Shown: positions 1 through 11,603 of the stretch, one piece after another
How the letters are laid out: every line of letters starts with the position of its first letter
Position numbering within the stretch: position 1 is the stretch's first letter
Source: Stenogyne calaminthoides
Lineage: Eukaryota > Streptophyta > Magnoliopsida > Lamiales > Lamiaceae
DNA: 64,000 nucleotides
Direction of reading: 5' to 3'
NCBI GenBank assembly: GCA_037126765.1
Contig: JBBCBC010000026.1
Location: forward strand, 12,884,418-12,948,417
Notes under the pieces: model-generated
What the model saw: only the letters and a program-made list of their open reading frames with translations
What the model was told of the DNA's origin: nothing
Databases searched by the model: none
Made by a program: the position numbers and the translations under genes

Positions 1-1480
1 GCAATTTAATGTTTAAATAATTAATAATTATTAATGAAAAAAATATTATTTTAACTAGTTCTTTTTCTTACATAAGCTTGCTGAGCACTTGAATTCACGA
101 AGTTGCCAAACTTGTCGACACGAGTACTTTTGAAAAGTTCAATCTTGCTCTTATTAGTCTGTATTGAACATACACGTCAGACCTTTGATATTCACAAAAA
201 AATTAAAAAAATAAGTCAGACATTAGAGCAAAATGTCAAATTCACATAATCAATAGAAAGATTATTCTGTAGTGTTAACTTTGACCCCACCAGGTTAGAT
301 GTGTGTGTCAAATCACCACAGCGCAATGCACACTATAAGAATAATTACACTCATTTGTCTTATTAGTCCACAGGGCATGCATCAAAAGAGTGATGACATA
401 ATAAACCTATCAATTTATTCTTTTGTATAATAAGAATATTTTATTTACATCCCACATCTACAAATATTCGTGCAAAATCGCCAAGTTTTCAGTATACTGA
501 TGATCGAATGCATAAATTCATCGACTCTTGAGTCTTAATCATCCCAATTCAGAAATTCAATTCTATATTTCCAAAATAACATCATTTTTTTTGGCAATAA
601 TACCAAAGATCTTAATTACAACTGATATTAATTTCCGCAATTAAAATTTCGAATCATAGGAAAGAACAAGAGTATCGTTCGGGAAATACGAAACGGGGAA
701 CTATTAGGCAATTAATCGATATTAAAAGTTAGTAAGTTGATCAAAATTTTAAAAGTCCATGACCAGAAGTATTAGGCAATATTAGAAGTTATCCATTTAA
801 TTGAGGCAAAAGTATATGATATTAAAAGTCCACGACTTAATACTAGAAGTTATCATTTAATTGCCTAATATTAGAAGTTATCCATATACTGCATATCCTT
901 TACCCTCTAATATTAGAAGTTATTCATTTCACTCCAAGACTAGAAGTTATCCTCGAATTTAAATTAAAAGTCCAGGACCAGAAGTATTGTTTCCCGGACT
1001 AATAGGTAATATTAAAAGTTATCCTCTAGCCCCTACAAATACTGCATATCATATACCATAAACCTATATATATCATCAGAAATGAGTAACTTAGTATTAT
1101 TTTTCTATATTTCTTATAATTTTACTTATAAAAAGAGTTATCAACAATGACAGATTAAATTTCTTCTCTATTACTCGAATATCATTTCTATAGTTTCATA
1201 GAATTATTGAAGAAAATAACATGATGTCTTAAAAAGAGAAACTCAGAATTAATAAATTTTTCTCACTAATTACGACAAACATATTATCATAAAAAGTTGG
1301 AGAAAAAAAATACTACTAATTGAAAGACTCACCATTTTCTTGTACTTGCTAACATAGCTTGTCTTTCCGGCGGTGTGGTTTAATGGTATTTTTTCTCTGT
1401 TAATCTTATTAGTTGATGACTTCTTCTGCATGAAGAAAAAAAAATTAAATCTTGATAACTATAATATTAATTAAATTTGA
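1..1480. other. AT-rich intergenic DNA, no gene seen
   Basis: No reading frame with recognisable content is present on either strand. The stretch is AT-rich and lies on the 3' side of the minus-strand CACTA transposase, so it may be the 3' untranslated or subterminal part of that transposon. No CACTA terminus was found here. Its one structured part is the short repeat cluster at about 700-1035, listed separately. Confidence 0.5.
700..1035. repeat. Cluster of AGAAGTTAT / TTAAAAGTCCA short repeats
   Basis: Two short motifs alternate here. One is (T/C)TAGAAGTTATCC or its AAAAGTTA variant. The other is ATTAAAAGTCCANGACC. Together they occur about a dozen times in some 330 bp, irregularly spaced. 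Subterminal regions of CACTA transposons are typically built from such 10-20 bp motifs, and a CACTA transposase lies just to the right. That link is an inference. The motif differs from the TTGTGACGA motif of the CACTA terminus at 8.4-9.5 kb, so the two may belong to different elements. Confidence 0.45.
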
Positions 1481-1486
1481 AAACTA

Positions 1487-2104
1487 TTAAATAGTTAGAA
1501 GAACCTGAAAAGCATCACTCTCGAGCCAATTGCACACAGCCAACCATTTATCTATTTTAACCTCTGGTCGTGGACTTTCTTCTCTTGGATCAAGCTCTTT
1601 CTTCACAAGATTATCGTAACATTCTTTCAATGTGTTACGCCAGTTTCTGTAACTAGTTCGTAGCTTGCCTTCTATGATCCTTTTCACACGTTCACTACTG
1701 AGATCTTCAATATCAAACCATGTCTGCCAAATCAATCAACAAAGTAGGGCACACATGTCATCGGTAGCTTTTTCAGACTTTTGGAGGTGCAATTGGTTCA
1801 TCTGTACAAGGACCTTAGTTAGCAAATTCACATTCCAACAATCTATTAAAATTTCTCACGGCGATATAGCCTCAAATATTTACTTACATGTTCCTTAAAC
1901 CACCTAGGGAATTCATCAATTTGCCAAGGATCATATGGCTCATCATCACCAATTTGATCCAAACTAATACCTTTTACTGTAGCTTTGTTGATCCTACAAG
2001 GATAGTAGAAATGATCAAACAAACTACAAATAAACATATTAAATTAGTTCAAATAAATAATATTAATAATAATAATAATAATAAATTTCAAATTGTTCCT
2101 TACT
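1487..2104 (-). pseudogene. CACTA transposase C-terminal exon remnants
   Basis: Two short minus-strand open stretches (1846-2037 and 1487-1735) continue the transposase gene after the exon at 2104-2415. The first contains FDHFYYP and GDDEPYDPWQIDEFPRWFKEHV. The second is a charged stretch including WLAVCNWLE. In TNP2 proteins this position holds the DUF4216-like C-terminal region, but the match here is weak and truncated. A GTAAGG donor follows the upstream exon at its 2104 edge, so at least one intron separates these blocks. The reading is fragmentary and the product is unlikely to be functional. Confidence 0.5.
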
Positions 2105-2415
2105 TTATATAAGGCCGAACTTCATCGCAATTACTCAAAATATACCAGTGCGCCTTGTTAATTTCTTCTTCAGAAAACAAATATTTGGACTTAACTACCC
2201 CAAATGGCCGAGTTCTCATTGAAAATACAGATATTCCTTCGGTTTGTTTATCATACTCACCATCATAATTTTGGGCCCGACGATTGAATCTCGTTTCCAT
2301 GTCTGGAAGATACATAGAAAGAAATGTTAAGCTCTCATTCACAATGTATCCTTCTGCAATTGAACCTTCTGGACGAGCTCTATTGCGAATAAAACCTTTA
2401 AGGCTGCCCAAATAT
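2104..2415 (-). pseudogene. CACTA transposase exon, DUF4218 C-terminal part
   Basis: The minus-strand frame reads YLGSLKGFIRNRARPEGSIA and then EGYIVNESLTF and SNCDEVRPYI, hallmark sequence of the DUF4218 end in plant TNP2 transposases. The left border is a GTAAGG donor. The right border is an AG acceptor at 2416-2417. Splicing the 77-bp intron 2416-2492 joins ...PIERY directly to LGSLKG and restores the family's conserved reading, which is strong evidence for a genuine intron. The exon itself is intact, but upstream exons carry frameshifts. Confidence 0.8.
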
Positions 2416-2492
2416 CTGAATCACATTAAGTAAAATAATGTTATTACTTTAGGTTATTGAAAAGACACTTTGAATAACAAAAGATATTGTAC

Positions 2493-4427
2493 CTTTCAAT
2501 TGGATATATCCAGCGAAATTGCACGGGGCCAGCAATCTTGGCCTCTTCAGCCAAATGGACAGACAAATGCACCATCACCATAAAAAAATATGGTGGGAAT
2601 ATCTTTTCCAACTTACACAAAATTATAGGAATGTTTTTATCCAATCTTTCTATGTTTACATCCTTTAAGGTCTTGCAACATAGCTCCTTGAAATAATCTC
2701 CTAGCTCATATAAAACCTCACATACTTCCTTGGGCAAAAAACCACGAATTCCAGCAGGAATTAATCTTTGGAGCAAAATATGAAAATCGTGTGATTTTAA
2801 TCCGGAGATTTTGTTATCCTTCACACGTCTAGAGATATTTGAAGCAAAGCCATCCGGATACTTGATTGATTTCAAAAACTGAAAAAACCCATTCCTTTCT
2901 CTTCCTGAGAGTGTAAAACATGCAGTCGGCTTTATACGTTTATTTCCCCTTTCTTGCAGATGTAATTCTTCTCTAATTCCCCAATCACGTAGATCCTCAC
3001 GTGCAACTGGAGGATCTTTTGTTTTCCCTTGAATATCTAACAATGTACCAAGCACATTCTCACATATGTTCTCTTCTATATGCATCACATCAAGGTTGTG
3101 CCTAATTAACAATTTCTGCCAATATGGTAACTCAAAGAAAATAGACTTCTTTACCCAATTTGCTTGATCAGAAGCACGTTTTCTTTTCTTATTCAAGGAG
3201 GGGTGCTTACCAAATTCGCCAAATACATTATGCAACTTATCAAGCCATTGTAATATATCATCACCAGATAAATGACTAGGCTTCTCTCCAGGTCCTTCTT
3301 CACCATTAAAGTCAACTTTATTTTTACGGAAAGGATGTCTTTTAGGTAGAAAACAACGATGCGCCATGTAACAAGTCTTAGTCCTCAATCGGTTGGAATC
3401 TGTTTGACTTAAACAACATGGACATGCATAACGACCGAGGTCGACCAACCGGATAAAAGACCATACCCAGGAAAGTCACTTACAGTCCATAAAACTGCAG
3501 CATGCAATTGAAATTTTTCTTTACTGTGTATGTCATAAGTCTCAACACCTATGTCCCATAGCTCTTTCAACTCCTCTATCAAGGGCTGCAAGTATACATC
3601 GATATCTTTCCCAGGGTAGTCTGGACCATGAACAAGTAAAGACATCATAATAAACGGAGATCTCATACAATCGTATGGAGGTAAATTGTAAATCGGTATT
3701 ATGACAGGCCACATGCTATGTGAAAGTCCCAAGTTTGACCATGGGGTAAATCCATCACTTGCCAGTCCCAATCTAACATTACGTGGATCTTTGGCAAAGT
3801 TAGGAAATTGATTGTCAAAATGCTTCCACGCTAATGAATCAGCTGGATGCCTTGAGATACCCTCATCATCTACGCGTTTTTCCTTATGCCACCGCATCTT
3901 TGACGCTATTTTTTTACACATAAAAAGTCTTTGCAACCTAGGCTTCAAAGGAAGTATCTTAACTTTTTATGAGGAACCTGCTTAGGACCATTACTATTCT
4001 TCCATCTCGATTCTTTACATATTACACATGCATCCTTCTTCTCATTTTCTCTCCAGAATAAAGCACAATCATTTTTGCAAGCATCGATCTCTTCATACCC
4101 CAACCCGATATACACTAGTGTATTCCTAGCTCCGTATAGGGATGATGGGAGCACATTGCCCTCTGGTAATACATCCTTCATAAATTCAAGTAACATATTA
4201 AATGATTTGTTACTCCATTTTCCCAGAACCTTCAGATGTAGCAATTTAACAACAGTGGATAATAGTGAGATCTTGCAGCCAGGATACAAAGCACGCTCCG
4301 CATCTTCTAACAACTTTCCAAATGCTGTAGTTTCTTCCCCAATGTCAGTTTTTGATTGTTCTGCTTCCCCCATATCAGCAAGAAATTCATCCAAATCATC
4401 ACCCATAGGAGAACTACCAGACTCCAT
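2493..4427 (-). pseudogene. CACTA (En/Spm) TNP2 transposase core, frameshifted
   Basis: This is the catalytic core of a CACTA DNA transposase, the enzyme that excises and reinserts elements bearing CACTA ends. Visible in order on the minus strand are a spacer and zinc-binding stretch (CVICKESRW), the TNP2 region (NVRLGLASDGFTPW, PIYNLPPYDCM, GPDYPGKDIDVYLQPLIEEL, CPCCL), LDVMHIEENICENVLGTLL, and the start of DUF4218 (PVQFRWIYPIERY). The frame changes near 3950 and near 3445, each explained by loss of one base inside conserved motifs: LRYF-PLKPRL and LSGWST-GRYACPCC. A third shift lies near 4427. It is therefore a pseudogene, though sequence between lesions is well conserved, suggesting fairly recent decay. 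The terminal CACTA repeats of this copy were not identified. Confidence 0.85.
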
Positions 4428-4714
4428 ATTTCGTTAAAAGGATCACCTATCTCATCCTCATTGCCCTCATCGACTAGTAATGTATCACCATGGTATATCC
4501 AATCTACGTAAGTCTTGCTAAAACCATTTATATGCAAGTCACGTTCAACCTCCTCTATGCTTTTATAATATGCATTATGGCAAATAACACAAGGACATCG
4601 AATCAAGTTACTAGATCCCGCTACATTTTGCTTCGCAAAGTTAATGAATGAATTAACACCATTAACATATGAATCAGAAAATCTATTTTTATTCCTAATC
4701 CAACTTTTATCCAT
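4428..4714 (-). pseudogene. CACTA transposase N-terminus, transposase-associated domain
   Basis: The minus-strand start MDKSWIRNKNRFSDSYVNGV is followed by IRCPCVICHN and DLHINGFSKTYVDWIYHG. This is the transposase-associated domain found at the N-terminus of plant TNP2 proteins, with a CPC..C..H metal-binding pattern. The ATG at 4712-4714 is the natural family start. After residue ~95 the frame runs into the shift near 4427, beyond which the downstream TNP2 block is read in another frame. It should be transcribed leftward with the blocks at 1487-4427. Confidence 0.85.
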
Positions 4715-4719
4715 TGTTA

Positions 4720-6500
4720 TGTACCTAGGAAATGCAAAAAAATATAGATACTTGGAATTTCAATTGGAAAACAGAAGAGATGTTCACGAAATTTAAGTGG
4801 CATCATAGAAGGTTTACATGCATTTAAAGATAAATAATTCAATTTTTTAGCCAAGAGTAGGTAGAACAACCTATTCATCCATCCATCTTGTCAATAAAAC
4901 ATGTAATAAGTATACTGATTTCTTAAATTAAAACATCGAATATCAAATTTTAGAAAATATGCATTTACAATCAGATATAACATTTTTGGTAATGATATTT
5001 TCTAATTTAATCCTATTATCTTCTCATTGATGGTTGACTACATAATATGAGTACTTGGAGCTAATTTGTAAAACCTATAGGGACAATTATAAATTTTAGA
5101 AACATCACAAGGGATAAGAATAAAAACTCATGAATGTGACTTAAGTTTTTCTCACTCACTAGGCCTGCACGAGCGGGATACTTCGCTTATACCCAACTAA
5201 TAAGCAATATCAATACCTTCCACTAAAAGCAAAACCACTGATTTCCCCCCTCACTTTCTACTTTCAACCCTTCAATTTTTTCCAACTATAGCAAACAAAA
5301 TAATAGCTCAAAATCAAATCCTTGTGTCGTTTGACGCAAAAATTAATTCAATAGCAAATAAGCAATTAACACTCAATGCGACTAAAAACAATAGTTTTTA
5401 GACTCACTCAGTCCTGACACAAAACCTCAGATGGGAGAAATATAATAATTAAAATACTTAAAAAGGAGAATTCGGTATTGATGAACTTTGAACTCTTTCT
5501 CAACTGTAAAATACATTATATCATTGACAGGTGGAACTTTTCTTTTTTAGTGAGTAAATATACCTTTCTTGATCACCTTCCTTTAATATTTAAAATTGGG
5601 AAATTATCCACAAGCCACCAAATTTATGAGATGAAGCTTCTTAAATTGATGATCATAACTAATTTGACCCAATCGATTTGATCATGGGGCTGAGATAACA
5701 CATATCTAAGTTGTTGTACTAAGAATTGATTTTGTTTATTTATTTAAGAGAAAAGAAGCCTGCATAAACAGTTGGTGCTTGCTAATATATGGAACCTATG
5801 AACATTATTTTAGTTACAAAAATTATAACCACATAAGAAAGCGAAACTGAAATTAATCAGATGTGGTTTTAGTATTAATCACTTTGAATTTCTTCACCAT
5901 AAATCCCAAACAAAATTAAAAAATAAAACTAACTTGCGAAAATCACCCAAAAAAAAGTCACAAAACCTACGCCTACAAAGAACTCACATTCAACAGAAAT
6001 CATTAACCAAACCAATCAGCAGATCAACCCACAAACCCCACACATCAACAAAACAATTGGTACAAATAGGAGCAAGAATTTATTCTGTTCACAGGGGCTG
6101 AGAAAAGGCATACCTCAATTTTGAATTAGTCTCCCCAGTATTGAAACCCTCGAAAATAAATCCTTAAGAGCGGCCGCAACGTGAAATCTGATACTCCTTA
6201 AGCGCGGCTGCACGTGAATTGTCCACTGGAAGAAGAAAAATAATTAGGGTTGATTTTCCTTTTACGTCGCAAGTGAAATCTGATACTGAGATTGGGCTCT
6301 CCAATTGAAACGAGAATCGCGGGATTGAAAATTGGGTGTGAGAATGCCGCCACTTATTTATTTCTCCCGCTATTCCTCAATATAATTCTCAAATGTTTAA
6401 TAAAAGAAATCTATGAAATTAGGGTTGTTATCTTTTATTTTCTTCGAAAGCTCTGTTTTCTTTTATTTACAAAATATGCGGACCTCTGTTTTTAGAAGTA
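4720..6500. other. Upstream flank of the CACTA transposase, no gene
   Basis: This stretch of about 1.8 kb is AT-rich and has no credible coding sequence. It lies 5' of the minus-strand transposase and may hold its promoter and leader. At 6164-6217 a short GC-rich direct duplication (CTTAAG followed by GCGGC and CACGTGAA-like sequence) stands out, and the phrase GTGAAATCTGATACT recurs at about 6181 and 6271. No CACTA terminus was recognised. Confidence 0.4.
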
Positions 6501-6515
6501 GCTTTGGTTTCACTT

Positions 6516-6540
6516 AATATATATATATATATATATGTAT
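6516..6540. repeat. (TA)n microsatellite
   Basis: An uninterrupted run of alternating T and A of about 20 bases ends in TGTAT. It is a simple dinucleotide repeat in AT-rich non-coding DNA. The open frame spanning it is low-complexity and not credible as a gene. Confidence 0.85.
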
Positions 6541-6839
6541 TTGTTATTCTATTATTTGTTTTACTCATATATCTAATGATTCATAAATCTAATAGATCTA
6601 ATATTTCTGTACGTATAAATCTATTACTACTAGTATTTGATTCTCTTATATTTCCAATAGTTCATAAAATAATATATAAGGATATAATACTTTTAATAGC
6701 AAGATACATGTATCTTTGTGAAAATAAAATTATATTTTATCACTTATGGTTATATAATTTGGCTAGGTCTTGTATGCACGGGATCCATCAGTGTGTCTTT
6801 CATAAATCGTTTTAGAATCGTCAAGAACTTGTTATATTA

Positions 6840-7890
6840 AAAAAAGACAATTTATTTACTGTTTGAATCGTGTAATTATTAATATGGAAAAATAGTTGCG
6901 TGGTTAAAGATATAAAGTTGCACCTTTCAATATAATAAGTTCTGCGATTCTAAATCTTACTATGAAAGTCGTGATTTAACAAGACTAACGTATACATGAG
7001 ACCCACTCATATAATTTTAGTAAGAGAATTTTTCTATTTTCAATGAATATATAATAATTCTATATTTTCTTATAGGTTTAATGGATGCTACATTCACATC
7101 ATATTAGTCATATAAGTGCAAGTGGAAACAGACTGAACCTATAAAATAAGCTCCAAACGAAAATTTATCTCAAACATAACATATGCCGTAAAAGGGTACA
7201 AGGCATGTCAAATATTAATTTATAATGTTGTGTATATGACTGTTTAAAATTAAAGCATATTTTAAATAGTGACGCTTCTTCGCATAACAATGATAGTCGT
7301 TATGCATAACATTGATACTCTAGAAAAAAAATTCACGTGAACTTGAGTTCACCTAGACCTATTTTCTTTCTTATTGTGACATAGTTTGTGTTTAATCTTA
7401 TCGACATGAAGCATGTTATAACCCCTAAATAAAATTTTATATTGTAACTAGAGCCAGTCCTACAATTTTACGGGCATGGTGCAATTTTTTTAAGGCCCTT
7501 CGTATTTTTCATTAAAATAAAATGTATAATTGTTAATATGAAGAAAATTATAAATTATAAAAATAAAAATAATTTAATAGAAAAAATAGTACTATTTTTT
7601 CAAGGATCACTTGTCAAAATTTCTCATGAACAAATGTAAGTAAGATGCATAAGATTAATTTGAAGAGATAAAAAATTAAAATCAGTGAAGAAGGAGTAAA
7701 ATAAAAGACGGTGGAATTTATCAAGATTATGTACATATTTGGTTTTGATTTGATTAATTCAAGGGAAAAATTGTGTGTTGATTTAATTTGAATAATAATA
7801 AAAAAGGAATAGTATATTATAGGAATAAGTTTGAGGTGAATTCCATCATAAGTGCAACATATTTGAAAAAGGTAAAGTATAAGGTGAACA
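6840..7890. other. AT-rich intergenic DNA, nothing recognised
   Basis: No domain, terminal repeat or coding bias is apparent. The minus-strand open frame near 7614-7898 is hydrophobic and AT-driven, and I do not regard it as a gene. Confidence 0.4.
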
Positions 7891-7898
7891 AGTTTCAT

Positions 7899-8110
7899 GG
7901 TGAAACTGGTTAAGGAGTGTGACTTATATTACTAAAGAGTGTGACTTTTCGCTCTAAATTAAGGGTGTGACTTTTTACTAGAAAGAGTATTACTCATAAA
8001 AGTGAAGGGTGTGACTAATATTATAGCAGATGGTATCGTAGTGATAACTGAAGGGTGTGACTTATATTATTAAAGGGTGTGACTTATATTATTAAAGAGT
8101 ATGTCTGTAA
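7899..8110. repeat. GGGTGTGACTT minisatellite-like cluster
   Basis: The phrase (G/A)(A/G)GTGTGACTT(A/T)TATTA recurs about seven times in 210 bp, with spacings of roughly 25-45 bases. Examples begin near 7914, 7936, 7965, 8007, 8053 and 8076. It is a degenerate, irregular direct repeat with no coding content. It may be a decayed transposon subterminal region, but no termini were found. Confidence 0.6.
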
Positions 8111-8429
8111 AAAAAAAAACCAGTTTCACAGCATACCAACTCTTTGAAAAATAAAAGGAAAAAAATGATTAAAAAAGTATGAAAATAACTCTTTAAAAAA
8201 TAAAAGGAAAAAAATATTTAAAAAATATAAAAATAAGGGACAAACAAGTTTCGAACACACAACCTTGCGTTTTACAAGGACAAAAGTAACCAACTTGTCT
8301 AGCCATCAAATTTGTCATAATCTCGGACCTTCGAATTATACAAACAAAATACTAAATAAAAAACCAAACAATAAATACAAAATATATATATATATATATT
8401 ATATGTATAAACAAGTCGGGGGCCCTCGC

Positions 8430-9465
8430 CGCCCCTAAATTTGTGACAAACTGTAAATTGTCACAATATATCTCATTGAAATCTGTGACAAACTGTAAAC
8501 TGTCACAATAGTTCTCATTTGAAAGTGACAAAGTTGGGAGTTGTCACCACAAACAAAAGCTTTTTGTGACGAATTTTGGATCATCACAATATATTTCTAA
8601 CTTGCGTGACAAAATCTGCGATCGTCACTCCAACATATTTTTTATGTGATAAAGTTGGAAGTCGTCACAACAAATAATAGCTTCTTGTGATGACTTGTTT
8701 ATCATCACAATAGATATCTTTTTTTACGTGACGAAGATGGAAGTCGTCACCACAAACAGATGCTTATTGTGACAAATTATGAATTGTCACAATAGATCTC
8801 CTCTTAAAGTGACAAAGATAAAAATCGTCACCATAATGTGAATGCTTCTTGTGATGACTTGCTTCTCATCACAATAGATCTTTTTTTTTACGTGACGAAG
8901 ATGGAAGTCATCACCACAAACAAATGCATATTGTGACGAATTGTGAATTGTCACAATAGATCTCCTCTTAAAGTGACGAAGATGGAAATAGTCACCACAA
9001 TATAAAAACTTCTTGTGATGACTTGCTTCTCATCACAATAGATCTTTTTTTACGTGACGAAGATGAAAATCGTCACCACAATATAGGCCTTTTGTGACGA
9101 TTTGAGAATTGTCACAATAAATCTCTCTTTCATGTGACAAAGTTTGTGATCGTCACTCCAAAGCGTCTTTTACGTGACGAAGATGGAAGTTGTCACAAAA
9201 AATAAATACTTCTTGTGATGACTTGCGGTTCGTCACAAAAGGTTTATCACAATATAAAGACTTTTGTTGGCTCGTATCACCATTTGTGATAAGTTTGAAG
9301 ATTGTCACAATAGACCTCCCTTTTAAGTGACGATATACGTCATCGTCACCACAACATGTACTTTAAGTGACGAATTGAAATGTTGTCACGAAAACATAGG
9401 CTTTAGTGATAATTTTTATATTCGTCACAATAATTTTGTCACCAAAAAGTAATTTTTTTGTAGTG
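8430..9465. mobile_element. CACTA terminus with subterminal repeat array
   Basis: The segment ends at 9465 with TTTTTTTGTAGTG, the reverse complement of CACTACAAAAAAA, the standard terminal inverted repeat of a plant CACTA transposon. Inside lie dozens of TTGTGACGA-type motifs and their complements TCGTCACAA. They form a higher-order unit with a period of about 164 bp: the phrase GAATTGTCACAATAGATCTC recurs at 8781 and 8945. Such arrays bind the transposase accessory protein in En/Spm-type elements (family knowledge). The matching left terminus is not found, so the element is truncated or continues leftward. It may be the right end of the element carrying the minus-strand transposase at 1.5-4.7 kb, but this is unproven. 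Confidence 0.8.
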
Positions 9466-9792
9466 GGAACGGAAGGAGTATCATTTTTGTCCTTATATTT
9501 ACTTTTGCAATTTTGTCTTTATATATATGTACTTTTTTTTAATTCGTGCGAAATACTCTAAAACAACAAACAAAATGCGACGGAGAAAGTACTATCTCTA
9601 CAACAATTTAGCTTGAACAGGGATTCCATGCATATACATATATTAAAGCACAAATACCATTTATTATCATTTCTTCATCTCTTTATTACCCTTGCCGTCG
9701 CATCTCTTGTCACCAGACTTCTGGAATAACCGCTCACACTGTGCTTCTCTTCGCTCTTGATGTCGTCATGGTTGAATTGATCTGAGGCTTCA

Positions 9793-10053
9793 TCACTCTT
9801 TACCATGGCATGTCCAATTGTAGTAATAAAGAACAAAACTATTCATCAAGATATGTGTCTGAACATCGTCAATGTGCCTGAATAACTTGTTCTGACACTT
9901 TTTTGAATTACACGGACATCTTATATGCCCTACTGAAACTGTTGCATGATGGCTAGTTGTAAAAAGAATAACTTCATTAAAGAACTCAACATTAATAAAT
10001 TCGTCGATCATTCGAGGAGTCGAATACATCCACTGATGATTTAAATATTGCAT
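9793..10053 (-). pseudogene. Second CACTA transposase N-terminal fragment
   Basis: A short minus-strand frame contains HIRCPCNSKKCQNKL and VQTHILMNSFVLYYYNWTCHG, matching the transposase-associated domain of TNP2 proteins (CPC...C...H-L...GF...Y..W..HGE pattern). It lies outside the CACTA terminus at 9465 and differs clearly from the N-terminus at 4.4-4.7 kb, so it is a relic of another element. No TNP2 core follows it on the left. Confidence 0.75.
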
Positions 10054-10454
10054 CTATTTTAAATCATATCAGCATGTTAATTCTATAAAAAATTGGACAG
10101 GGTTTCATCTATATATGTACAATATCCAAATAATATTAATTCAATAAACAGATCTCCACAAAATAATTATCTATCACAATATTAATTTAACAACAACTAT
10201 CTATCAAAATATTAAATTAACATCATAATCAAATACAATCAAACTAATAAAAGTATATAACAATATATTTAAACAGTAGAAATGCCAAAACATATGGTGA
10301 AATCGGTCTCGATTGTAAAACGACTCTGGTAGCAATAAGCACTTCAAAAACAAATTTCACCTCTCTAAACAATTTTTGTAACTTTGTTGGAGAATTTTGA
10401 GTTGGGGACATAAATGGGGCAGAAATGAGGTTGTTGTCATTTTTTAACACGGAT

Positions 10455-10600
10455 TTAGCAACGGTTGTAGCGACGGTAAGGGGAACCGTCGCTAATTACA
10501 ACATATTAGTGATAGTTTAAACCGTCGCTAAATCCTAGTTTGGGGTTTAGCGGTTGCGAGGGTTTAGGATTAGGGGTTTCAGGGGTTTAGGGATTTTAAC
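10455..10600. repeat. AACCGTCGCTAAA subterminal repeats with telomere-like tract
   Basis: TAGCGACGGT at 10468-10477 and ACCGTCGCTA at 10485-10494 form an inverted pair, and another ACCGTCGCTAAA follows near 10521. This motif class is common in subterminal regions of plant CACTA elements, fitting the transposase scrap just to the left. From 10558 to 10594 the sequence drifts into GGGTTTAGG-like units resembling the plant telomere repeat TTTAGGG. The units are degenerate and few, so I read this as coincidental or transposon-derived, not as a former chromosome end. Confidence 0.55.
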
Positions 10601-10910
10601 CGTCTCAAAATCCCATCGAAACAACTAATACTGTTAAGTTAAAATAAGTAATATTGTTTAATTTAACTAACTAATTAATATTGTTAAATATAATCCTACA
10701 CAACAATATTATATAGACAAGACACACAAAATATAAAATTCTAATTAAACAGAAATCACAAATTGTTCAGAAAAATTAAAAAAGAAAACAATATTCAAAT
10801 TAAAAATCTTCTAAAATGGATTTGCCCTCCAAACAGCCACAATTGAGTCTCATACATCTGACCCAAGTTCATCTGATAGGTCCAGCCCTTCATCCCTCCA
10901 AGCACCACGC

Positions 10911-11587
10911 TGTTGTAGCATACATTTTACGTCTAAACCACAAACAAATAATCAATGAATAACGAATGACATAATGAATGAAAACTGTAAAGAATACAAG
11001 AATTTGTTGACCCAGTTCATCAGGAATGACTACGTCTTGGGGCATACCAAGCCAGGGTTATTTTATTATCCCTTTCTATGCCTTTCATGTCCCCTATTTA
11101 TAGATTTTACAAGGTACAAGTAAAGAACATTTATGGCCTTTTAAATGGCCTTTTAACATGTCAATCTTCTCTTTTAATCTTCTTTCCTTACCGTGCTTTT
11201 CGACTTTACTTGTGGAGCGACCTCCGCCTGTAGCGAGATCAGTCGTGTGTTTTCCCTCCTGGTCTTTTCACAGTTGCTTCATTTGGCAGCCTGTGGGCTA
11301 TTTCTCTGCGACACATGACCTATAGCGACTTATGGGTTATCTGTGACACATGACCTCCATAACTTTAGTAAATATCTGCGACACCTTGTGACCTATGGCG
11401 ACTGTGGTGATAGGTCACTAGTCGATTTTCTGTTATCTGGTTTGGTTTGCTCCGAAGTTGCTATGTCAGCCTCATTGCCTTGTGGTTGGTCGACTGCTGA
11501 ACTCGGTTATAATTGCCACATCATCATCATTTGCCATGTCATCACCATTTGTAGTGTGGTTGTTGACTGATTATTATAGCTACAACA
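10911..11587 (-). mobile_element. 3' LTR of a minus-strand LTR retrotransposon
   Basis: A 677-bp block is bounded by TGTTGTAGC at the left and GCTACAACA at the right, perfect inverted 9-base termini of TG...CA type. Orientation is minus: on that strand a TATA-like CTATAAATAGGGG occurs (about 11094-11108), and a G-rich polypurine tract sits just upstream at 11588-11603. It is therefore the 3' LTR, and the internal region lies to the right. The partner 5' LTR is missing, lost at the junction with the SIRE-like element near 13236. Confidence 0.75.
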
Positions 11588-11603
11588 ATTACCCCCAAGA
11601 GCG
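11588..11603 (-). other. Polypurine tract of the minus-strand retrotransposon
   Basis: On the minus strand this reads GCTCTTGGGGGTAAT and directly abuts the TGTTG start of the LTR. Plus-strand cDNA priming uses such a purine-rich tract immediately 5' of the 3' LTR. Its position fixes the element's orientation. Confidence 0.65.

Noticed and set aside
250..280. GTAGTG at about 270 as a CACTA terminus
   Set aside because: It lacks the adjoining T-run of the CACTACAAAAA terminal repeat and no subterminal repeats adjoin it.
8225..8340. Possible tRNA gene (GTTTCGAACAC resembles a B box)
   Set aside because: No cloverleaf can be drawn around it and no A box lies at the right distance. A similar word at 43425 sits in a transposon loop. 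More likely SINE or transposon remnants.
10541..10600. Interstitial telomere
   Set aside because: Only a few degenerate TTTAGGG-like units, continuous with CACTA subterminal repeats.
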